This document shows, piece by piece, positions 22,681-30,851 of a stretch of 64,000 bases of DNA. The stretch spans positions 992,001 to 1,056,000 of the forward strand of contig OY978105.1 of NCBI GenBank assembly GCA_963854735.1. Reading direction: 5' to 3'. Source of the DNA: Marvania coccoides (lineage: Eukaryota > Chlorophyta > Trebouxiophyceae > Chlorellales > Chlorellaceae). How positions within the stretch are numbered: the stretch's first letter is position 1; each line of letters opens with the position of its first letter. The translations under genes and the position numbers were made by a program. Below the pieces are notes generated by a model, which saw nothing but the letters and a program-made list of their open reading frames with translations, did no database searches and was not told where the DNA came from.

Positions 22681-24029
22681 CTATGGAGGGGCTTCTGTGG
22701 CGTTCCGCAGCTTGCGTCGGCTGCTGCCGGACCCTACCCTCGCTTTTTTCAGGTCCATGAAGTCTGAGCCCTTGTTGGCAAACAGCCGTCTCAGGTTGTA
22801 CACTGACAGCTCGGTCATGGAGCTAATAGTCAGATCAGCAGCGCGCAGCTGGGGCGCAGTCCTACAACAATTCCAAATCCACAGGGAAAGGCACCAAATA
22901 GCATCAAAAAAAAGAGGGGGGCACAATGGCCATTTTTTAAAACGAAAAGTTCGAGGTGCTGCTGCATGATACGAAGTCGCCTCTCACCTGGGGCCCATGA
23001 CCGCCACCGCGCGCATGGTGCAGTTGTGCGCCGCCGCCACCCCCGCAGGTGAGGCGGTAAACGCCACGCACTGCTCTGGCGGCCTCCCCAGCTTTATCGC
23101 CCCAGACAAGTATCGCTGCGCCAGCGTCTCCATGTCGTCGTCAGCCGTCACCAGCGCCGTGAAGTACTGCCGCATCCCCAGCTGCGTCAGCAGGTCGGTG
23201 GCTGCCCCGCGATCCAGCGCTGTCACCAGCCCACATGGCACATTCGTTTTTGCCATCAACGCCAGCCACTCAACTACCCCGGGTAAAGGTGCTTCCACGC
23301 CACGCAGCAGGTCGGCATAGGCGGTGGCCACCAGCCACGACAGCTCTTGCGCCCTCCGCATGTCTCGCGTCCACTGCAGCACCTCCATCGCTACTCGCTC
23401 AGGCCTCATGTCGTACATGTGCGGCCGGTCGATTTCGGGGAAGTTCAGGCCCTCTGCGGTGGCCACCGCGCGCCAGGCTTCCCGCCGCAGCGAGCGGGCG
23501 TCCGCGACGACGTCGTCCCACTCGAAAATGAGGCCGAAAGCTTCGTCGGGGCACATAGAGTGGCGGATGCGGTCCGCGCCCCGCACCCGCAGCTGCTCAT
23601 TCAGCGTGTCCACGTCCAGCCGCGTCTTCTCGCCGGAGAGGCGGAACTGCAGGAAGCCCTCGCCTGCAACAGCGTTGCAACAGTAGTTACTTTCTTCTGT
23701 TAGAATGCTTTGAATTCGATTTGAGCAAAAGCAATTTCCCCCGTGTCTAGCCTCCCATGAACAGTGGGAGGAAGGGATATTTAAGGAGGAGAGAACGCAG
23801 GGAATGCTATCAAATTATGGGGCTCACCGTACTCCGCGCCGATGGAAACTTCAGGGTTCTGAAGGGGGTGGGGGCGAGGGGTGTGGCTGTAGTCTTCAAA
23901 CCCGCTGTTCTTGGCAGTGGCGTGAACAACAGCGACAGGGCTTCGTCGTCTTGCCGGCTGCACATTTTTTATACAATCAGCTTGAGCAAGCCCCACCGGG
24001 GATCGCGGGAAATGCACCGTGGGCACCAT
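22681..24029 (-). CDS. PYRP2: HAD phosphatase, PYRP2-like (riboflavin pathway, plastid)
   Basis: Three exons (24029-23828, 23663-22988, 22861-22681) give 352 residues. The protein matches the plant family of At4g11570, annotated as 5-amino-6-(5-phosphoribitylamino)uracil phosphatase of riboflavin synthesis: RVRGADRIRHSMCPDEAFGL, then FEWDDVVADARSL (motif I region), GLVTALDRGAA (motif II region), AAHNCTMRAVAVMG, and the C-terminal ELSVYNLRRLFANKGSDFMD. Motif I lacks the standard DxD: as in the plant protein the first position is not Asp (F-E-W-D). The first exon is a plausible transit region ending in GAEYGEGFLQFRLSGEK. Family assignment is good; the biochemical role is taken from plant annotation, and the altered motif I leaves activity open. 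Confidence 0.8.
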
Positions 24030-24577
24030 GCTTGCGTCACCAAGGTTGTTATTATTGATTTTAAAGGATGAATGCGCGATGAACAGCGACCAGCTTCACA
24101 TCCAAAATTGTTTAGCCAGAAACCATTGCGAGCTCAAGGGATTGCGCAATATTTTAACGCGGCGATTGTTGATTATCGATTATTTAGCTAAAATTAAAAA
24201 ATATGCTTAGGATTCGCTGTAAAAATGCAAAATAACTAGCCTGCGAGAAACCTTTCCTCCCACCTTCATCTAAAGTGCCTATGAATGCAGTTTACTTCAA
24301 GTATTTATTTATATTCATCTGGACTGTCATCGTATTCGTTGGTCATTGCGCTGGCGGTCCCCCTCCTGGTTTTTCTCCTCAAGATCTTAATTCCTTTTTC
24401 GTTTTTGAGGGGCACACAATTGCTGCAGCGGCCCATTCCCTACTCAACACCTTCATTATTTATTGGTAGCCGCGCCGTCCCCCGGCGCCTGGTTTCATCT
24501 TGGAAAGAAACCATAAAATTCCCAATTTCTCGTTTCACTCGCTCCTCAGAGGCAGCAGCAGCAAAGACCTCGCCAGG
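24030..24577. other. Divergent promoter region, PYRP2-like / TPT transporter
   Basis: About 550 bases between two divergent starts. It is AT-rich at the PYRP2 side. Bases about 24270-24577 have open but implausible reading in front of the transporter ATG, likely its 5' UTR. No defined motif. Confidence 0.4.
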
Positions 24578-25624
24578 ATGGATCACTCGAAGAAGGAGGA
24601 GGACTCATTGATAAAAAAGGCCATCTACACCTACTCAGTCATCGCCGTATGGATGGTCACCAGCGGGGCGGTGGTCCTCTACAACAAGTACCTCCTCTCC
24701 TTCGGCGGCTTCCCCTACCCCATCGCCCTCACCATGTGGCACATGTTCTTCTGCGCCTCCCTGGCCATCATCCTGGTTCAAGGCGGCAAAGTCCAAGGCA
24801 TCAACATGGACCTAGAGACGTACAAGAAGGCAATCATCCCCATCGGCGCGTGCTACGCCGGCACCCTGTGGGGCAGCAACTCCGCCTATGTGTACCTCTC
24901 CGTGCCCTTCATCCAGATGCTGAAGGCCCTCATGCCTGTGTCGGTGTTCTCGCTGGGGTGCGTGGTGGGCACCGAGAAATTCCAGTGGCCCGCGTTTTTC
25001 AACATGTTGCTGGTCACGCTGGGCGTCATCATCGCCAGCTACGGCGAGATCAACTTCAACCTGACGGGCGTGCTGGCGCAGCTCGCCGCCATCGTCACCG
25101 AGTCCATCCGCCTGGTGCTGGTGCAGATCCTGCTGCAGTCTAAGGGGCTGAAGCTCAACCCCATCACCACCCTGTACTACGTCGCCCCCTGCTGCTTCGT
25201 CTTCCTCCTCATCCCTTTTACCTTCCTGGAGTTGCACAAAATCACCAGCGATGCCACGCTCATCGTCAACCCCTTCCACATGATCGCCAACGGCGCCACC
25301 GCCTTCTGCCTCAACATGGCGGTGTTCCTGCTCATCGACAACACCTCCGCGCTCACCATGAACGTGGCGGGGGTGGTGAAGGACTGGGCGCTGATCGGGC
25401 TGTCGGTGCTGCTGTTCCACGCTGTCGTGTCGCAGCTCAACCTGCTGGGATACTTCGTGGCCTTCCTGGCGGTGTGCTGGTACAACTTCCGCAAGGTGTA
25501 CGCGGCGCAGGAGGCGGCGCGGCTGAACTCCCGCCCGGTGGTGGTGGCAAGCTCGGACGATAAAGAGGCGGCGCTGGAAGACGATGAGAAAATGCCGCTC
25601 ACTGGAGGAGGAGCCAAAGATTGA
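24578..25624 (+). CDS. TPT/nucleotide-sugar transporter family protein
   Basis: Intronless frame. I choose ATG 24578 (MDHSKKEEDSLIKKAIYTYS) because the upstream 26 in-frame residues look like UTR; this gives 348 residues. About ten membrane segments of the drug/metabolite-transporter fold: SGAVVLYNKYLLSFGGFPYP, then FIQMLKALMPVSVFSLGC, LVTLGVIIASYGEINFNLTG, NVAGVVKDWALIGLSVLLF and others. This order and the NKYLLS and LKALMP motifs match plant sugar-phosphate/phosphate translocator-like proteins (At3g17430/At1g48230 group), which mostly reside in Golgi or ER and lack a plastid transit peptide. The acidic, Lys-rich cytosolic tail is usual. The substrate cannot be read from sequence. Confidence 0.88.
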   Translation: MDHSKKEEDSLIKKAIYTYSVIAVWMVTSGAVVLYNKYLLSFGGFPYPIALTMWHMFFCASLAIILVQGGKVQGINMDLETYKKAIIPIGACYAGTLWGSNSAYVYLSVPFIQMLKALMPVSVFSLGCVVGTEKFQWPAFFNMLLVTLGVIIASYGEINFNLTGVLAQLAAIVTESIRLVLVQILLQSKGLKLNPITTLYYVAPCCFVFLLIPFTFLELHKITSDATLIVNPFHMIANGATAFCLNMAVFLLIDNTSALTMNVAGVVKDWALIGLSVLLFHAVVSQLNLLGYFVAFLAVCWYNFRKVYAAQEAARLNSRPVVVASSDDKEAALEDDEKMPLTGGGAKD

Positions 25625-26079
25625 GAGGATATGAACTATACATGAGTAGCACGCAATGACAGCATTTCTCCGGTTTCTCTGTTTATTTGAGGGTAGTTTT
25701 CTTTTATTTTTCTTAATTTATTTTGATTACCTTTTTTACAGACGTGATTTATTTCTTCTTCATTTCTCTTTCCCCTCTCGTTCACCCCTTGATGTATCAT
25801 ATATCGTATACAACTCTTCTGCTCTTCGGTTGTTCATGAGGTTAACTCACTTTTACTAAGTTAAGAAACAAGACTCTCGGATAGAAGTAAAGAAGACAAG
25901 CTGGCTGCAGAAGGTTTCTCTTCATGCGGAAGGAGGAAGGCAGGGTGTCATATTGTGAAGAACTCGACTTACAAAAAAAAAGTTGGCCAAAGAATCCTTG
26001 CTCCATGCATTCTTTCATGCTATTTTTGATTTATTCTACACCACCTCAACTAATCCACAAATAATCTCCGCCGCTTCCT
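25625..26079. other. Convergent 3' spacer
   Basis: T-rich then AT-rich spacer between transporter and isochorismatase 3' ends, likely both 3' UTRs. Nothing else seen. Confidence 0.45.
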
Positions 26080-27383
26080 TCAAACCGACGGCAGCTGCTC
26101 CGGGCGCGCCTCTTTGCACAGCGCGCTGATGGCCTTGAACGACGGGTGCGCGGTGCTCACCATCATCTGGAACATCGCCATCTCTGCAAGTTACAGATGG
26201 CATTAATTAATATGTAGAAGTTCGACAACTTCCTTTCTGTTACTTTAATCGTCCGCCGTTTGTATCACAGTATCTTAGCCTGAAATTCTCACCGGACGTC
26301 GCCAGGAATGCCCCAGACTGCGAGAGGCGGTGCAGCGCCGTGGCTCGGTCGGTGAGGCGCTGAGAGCTCACACCGTCGGTCAGAATGTGCACCTCATAGC
26401 CCTTTTCTGCAAAATATGTGTGCATGTATAAAATAAAAGGGTAAACTTGCGGTTAAACCCATGCAAATTTGGGGTTTAAAAGCCGTCATGCAAGCCTTCA
26501 AACAATAAAAATCGACGTTTTATTATTTGTCTTTTTCATTCTCGCTGTACCTATCAAGTCCAGGGCGGTCTGCATCACACACACGTGCGTTTCGAGCCCC
26601 ACCATCATCACCTTCTTCACCGCTGGCAGCGCCTCCAGGGCGGCAACGATCTCCGGCACGCACATGCTGAATACCTAAAAAGAGAGGGGAGAAAAGCGGA
26701 GATTTTTCTATTTTTATAATTGCAAACAAACAGTACTTAAGCTTAATCCAATACGATTTTAATAGTCTAGATCCTCTGGGAAATGGAAAGATAAAATAAT
26801 GGTTTAAACAGTGGCAGAAATGCAATAAATATACAATGCAGTTAGTTAGTTTAGTTCTTGCCGTCTTGGCCACCACTGGCGTTCCTTCAGGCAGCACTTC
26901 AGCCACCTCTTGAACTGTGGACCCAAGCGCCTTGGGGTACTGTTCCGACACAATGACGGGCACCTCCAGCGCGAGGGCAGCGCGAGCCTGTTTGGAGAAA
27001 AATAAATAAAGACAGCGATAAAAAAGTTGCAATCGAAAGCCATTTCTAGAGACATTTTATAAGCTTACCATGCGCCTGGAGATGTCTACGACGGCGGGGA
27101 AGCCCGCGATTATGGGGCGGAAGCGCTCCTGCACGTCGCAGATGAGCAGGGCAGTCTCCGAAGGAACCAACCGGCCGAGGCGAAGGGGAGCAGCGGACAT
27201 TGTGGATGAAACAGCGCCTGCAAGGGGGCGGGGAGCAAGTAAGCGCGCGATCCAGAAAAAATACAAAAAAATGGGGAGCTTGGGATGCAGCGACTGTGAC
27301 GCACTGTTTGAGACTGATCGAGTAATTTGAGGAGAAAAATGGCGAGCGACAGCAGCGGTGCGGGACAGCGCCGTGCCAAACAT
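26080..27383 (-). CDS. Isochorismatase-domain hydrolase, ISOC1/2 type
   Basis: Exons 27383-27305, 27217-27069, 26987-26862, 26674-26551, 26406-26293 and 26183-26080 give 231 residues. The first intron (87 bases) is in frame and stop-free, so retention would give 260. The fold's catalytic triad is present: Asp54 in [10 protein letters not shown], Lys117 in VVAKT, Cys150 in [45 protein letters not shown] and HPSFKAI match ISOC1/2 rather than bacterial isochorismatases. The N-terminal 28 residues ([20 protein letters not shown]) look like a mitochondrial presequence. The intron after VVAKT starts with GC (GCAAGA); no GT fits the frame. The substrate of this subfamily is not established. Divergent from the proline-rich gene, 231 bases apart. 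Confidence 0.88.
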
Positions 27384-27614
27384 TATATAAATCCTACAGG
27401 GGCTGTCAATTGCATGCTTAATAATAATAAAATATTAGTAAACATAAAACAAGAAATATGGCGCGTTGTTTGAGCTGGCAAAAGAGGCTTCTTCTCGCCT
27501 GCAAGAGCTTCAAATTCATTCAAATTAATATTAACGATATCCAAATCGATCCAACACGCGATTATTGACGCCCAACGCAAGCGCATATATGCTTGACAAG
27601 TAGATTTTCCAAAG

Positions 27615-28580
27615 ATGGGAAGCCTTCTCCCAGGGTGAGTAAACAGGCCTTGTTGTCGTCGAATATGATTTTTTATATCATTATTCACAATGCAGCCTTG
27701 TTCTAATGCAGATGGGATAGCAAGAAGAAGCTGCGCACGCCAAAAGGTAAAATGGGTTTCGGTTCAGTGAGGAAACGCTATCGTGGCGTTCACTTGCCAG
27801 CATAAACGATGTACCTGTCACACATTATTCGTTGCAACGGGTCGGGCTGGAGCTTGAGCTCTCATATTTTTTTCAAAAAATTGCCCAACAAACATCTTGT
27901 TTCTCAGCTCACCAAACCAAACTGCTGCCTATCTGCAGCGATGCGCGACTTTGAGGAGCCCAGCAAAATCCCCAGCTCCCCTCGCGGCGCCTTTGCCAAG
28001 CCCGCAACCCCTGTAACATGCCCGCCGAAGCTTGGCCGCACCTCGTGCCCGCCCTCCCTCCACGGCACAGTGTTTCCAGGCACCCCCACCGGCAGGACCG
28101 AACCCGCAAAAACTTCCGCCGGAGAGCAGGTCAGCTGGAGCTCATTTTTCTAAACCGAAACCATGAAATATTTGAAATTATTGGAGGTTGTGCTTTTATC
28201 TTCCTGCCACTCCGGCACGCATTAATGTCAATTAATTCGGTTTAAATCGTGTGTAGGAGGTCCTGAGCCGGCTGGCTCGCACCTCGCTGAGCCCCAGCAG
28301 CCCCCGTGGCCGCCCCACCCCAGCCTCGCCTTTCTCGCCCTCCAGCGCCCCTGGCTCCTCGCTGTTCGCGCGCCTACTGGACCGCGAGTCTGGCGAGGAC
28401 GTGGACAAGCAGGAGCGGTGGTGCGCCAGAGTGGACTCCTCGGCCCTGAATGAGCGCCCGGATGACCCCTCCGCTTCGCTGGAAGAGTGGCGCAGGGGCT
28501 CCTTCACGCCCAACGACCCCCTGCGCACAATGCGCTGCGTAGAGACGGCAGGATGCGGCGGGGGCGGCGATGCCAAGTGA
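27615..28580 (+). CDS. Proline/serine-rich protein of unknown function
   Basis: Four exons, the first two tiny: 27615-27634 (20 bases), 27712-27746 (35 bases), 27939-28129 and 28257-28580, giving 189 residues. Phase agrees across all three GT-AG joins. The N-terminus is MGSLLPGWDSKKKLRTPKAM, and MRDFEEPSKIPSSPRGAF follows. The middle is rich in SP/TP dipeptides (LSPSSPRG, ASPFSPSS), possible proline-directed kinase sites. The C-terminal third is more ordered: SLFARLLDRESGEDV, DKQERWCARVDSS, SLEEWRRGSFTPND. No signal peptide or membrane segment. The short LLPGWDS opening resembles some small plant proteins, but I do not recognise a named family. An alternative is translation only from ATG 27941. 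Confidence 0.6.
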
Positions 28581-29191
28581 TAAAATAGCAGCAAATTTTG
28601 AAGGCGCCCCGTCCCGCCCATGAATGTATATCAACGTATGCTTCTTAAATGGTGTAGTGTTAACGAGGCCCTCGAATGAGTGCTCACAATTTTCCTCCTC
28701 TTATTTTTATATTTTTACGTCAACTTCCCCTTCGCTTCTTCTGTCCATTTTTCTTAGTAGTACAAACACAATTTACTCCTTCTCCCTTGATTTTGGGCTA
28801 TTGTTTTGACAAAAAAATTAACGCTTTTTAGTTTCGTGTAACATCTGTATACAGCGCGTATTGCTTTTTGCCTAGAAATATCCATATTCAACAAACTAAA
28901 ACGCGTTTGGGTGGTTGCACAAAACCTCTTTTATTTTTTATCCTTTGAGCGCACAGTGACGTATATAATTTTTTTGTTTATCAGGGTGCCACCCTCTTTG
29001 CGCTACAATTCGATCGATTTTGAGCAGAAGAATAATAATTCGATTTATTTATTTAATGAGCTGTTTCGCGTTTTCTGAGGGCCTTTGGAACTTTAACCAC
29101 GCAAAATCGCATGTACCTAGTGCGGTTACTACATAGCAATCGCCGTCCGATCACCAGCGCTTTGCACGTTTAATTTGCCAGCAAAATCCAA
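28581..29191. other. Intergenic spacer
   Basis: AT-rich spacer between two plus-strand genes. It presumably contains the 3' UTR of the proline-rich gene and the promoter of the GT64 gene. Nothing recognised. Confidence 0.4.
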
Positions 29192-30385
29192 ATGTTCTCT
29201 ATCAAACTGTGGGCCCTGTGGCTCAGGCTCAGCGTTTTATCCTCTCTGACCGAAAATGTGCTGTTGGGGTCCAAGCAGCACAACCGCCCTGGCCTCCCAA
29301 CCACCACCGCCTTTGTCCACTGCCCCACCCTCTCTTCTTCTGTCAAAAGAAGCCACACCACGACCTCTACCACCCGCTCTCACGCTGCCACCTTCCCCAA
29401 GTCACGCCGCACCCCTCGTCCCCCAGTCTGGCGCAGCAAACGCAGCAAGCGACGCCCCTTCCTAAAACCCACGCTCCTCGCAGCCGGGGCTTTTATCGCC
29501 CTTTTTAGCCTGACGCTCGCCTACTTTGCGCCCTTCCTCGCCCCCGCCGCTGCCATCCAAGTGAACGGCGCCACAAGCGAGTACACCATCGTACTGCAAT
29601 CCTACGGTCCCCGGCTGTCGTTACTAAAAGGCGCCATTCGACACTACTCCGCATGCCCCTCTGCGGCTGAGGTGCTCGTGGTGTGGAACGCGGGGCCGCC
29701 TCCAGACGCGGGCGCGCTGCAGTCGCGGGTGCCGGTGCGAGTGCGTGCAGAAGCGCAGAATTCGCTGAACAACCGATTTAAACCCGACTCTGAAATTTCG
29801 TCGCCCGCTGTTTTTTCTGTGGACGACGACATCCGAATCCCTTGCACCGACGTGGAGGCCGCGTTTGCGGCGTGGCGGCGCGACTCGGGGGTCATGGTGG
29901 GCTTTTTCCCGCGGATGATAGACAAGATGAAAGGGGAAGCAGAATTGAGGTTTTGCGGTGAAACAAACGTAATGCAAACGCTGCAGTACAATGCAGTACT
30001 CACCGGCGCCGCATTTCTGGACCCCGCCACCGCGTTCCCCGCGTATTGGGCCCCCTCGGTGGCCCCCGCACGGCAGGTCGTTGATGACATTTTGAACGGC
30101 GAAGACCTGTTGATGAATTTCGTGCTGGCGAATGCTACGGGTGGCAGTGGCAAGCCAGTAGTGCGGTTTATGCGGCCCACGCGCCGCATGGACATTTCCA
30201 AGTTCTCGGGAGTTGGGCTCAGCCATGACATGGCGAGCTTTGAGGAAGGCACACGGCGGTACCTGCGGGCGTTCAAAGAGACGTTTGGGGGCAACCCGCT
30301 GAAGGTCCTGGACGTGAACATGGCGCTCGGCAGCCGGGGCAAGCCTTGGTTCTGCGGGACTAAGCTCGGTTGCGTTTATCTTTAA
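29192..30385 (+). CDS. GT64-family glycosyltransferase, type II membrane protein
   Basis: Intronless, 397 residues. A basic, Thr/Ser-rich cytosolic part of about 90 residues precedes one membrane segment (LLAAGAFIALFSLTLAYFAP), then a GT64 (exostosin C-terminal) domain: EYTIVLQSYGPRLSLLKGAI, VLVVWNAGPPP, NSLNNRFKPDSEI, the metal-binding DDD in FSVDDDIRIPC, VMVGFFPRMI, AVLTGAAFLD, NGEDLLMNFVLANATG and ISKFSGVGLSH. Plant GT64 enzymes of this size (GMT1/EPC1 type) mannosylate GIPC sphingolipids in the Golgi; another plant member is uncharacterised. It converges on a GINT1-like GT64 gene 466 bases away, and the two domains are clearly related. The donor sugar is an inference. Confidence 0.85.
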   Translation: MFSIKLWALWLRLSVLSSLTENVLLGSKQHNRPGLPTTTAFVHCPTLSSSVKRSHTTTSTTRSHAATFPKSRRTPRPPVWRSKRSKRRPFLKPTLLAAGAFIALFSLTLAYFAPFLAPAAAIQVNGATSEYTIVLQSYGPRLSLLKGAIRHYSACPSAAEVLVVWNAGPPPDAGALQSRVPVRVRAEAQNSLNNRFKPDSEISSPAVFSVDDDIRIPCTDVEAAFAAWRRDSGVMVGFFPRMIDKMKGEAELRFCGETNVMQTLQYNAVLTGAAFLDPATAFPAYWAPSVAPARQVVDDILNGEDLLMNFVLANATGGSGKPVVRFMRPTRRMDISKFSGVGLSHDMASFEEGTRRYLRAFKETFGGNPLKVLDVNMALGSRGKPWFCGTKLGCVYL

Positions 30386-30851
30386 TGTTAAATAACTCCT
30401 CGACACAATTAATAAATAATATCATTTGAACTAAGCTATGCTTGTTCTCCCTCTAAACTCATTTCGCGCCAATTTTGAGATCCTTTCTTTTCCCCTAAAG
30501 TATCAGCATTTCCTTTTTTTATGGCCGGTTTTTCTTTTGTGTTCTCTCCTCTTTTTTCACCCTTCTATCATTCCAACAGTACATCGTATTCAATTTGTAC
30601 CGCCTCCTAAAGTAATATTTCTTTATTGCCTCCTATTTCATTCTCACCTCTTTATTTATTTATTTTCATTCTTTGCGTCAAGCACGCTCTCCGCCAACCT
30701 TTAGTATCTCCTTTTCTACCTCTACAAGCATTGCATTGCATACTACTCTTTCAATTTTCACAATAATTAATTTGTAACAAGGGAATACTGAGTACTATTT
30801 AAGAAACAATGTAATAACAGAAAAATAAATCAAAGAGTAGCGCCGCCACCA
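30386..30851. other. Convergent 3' spacer between the two GT64 genes
   Basis: Pyrimidine- and T-rich spacer presumably containing both 3' UTRs. No gene or direct repeat seen. Confidence 0.45.
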
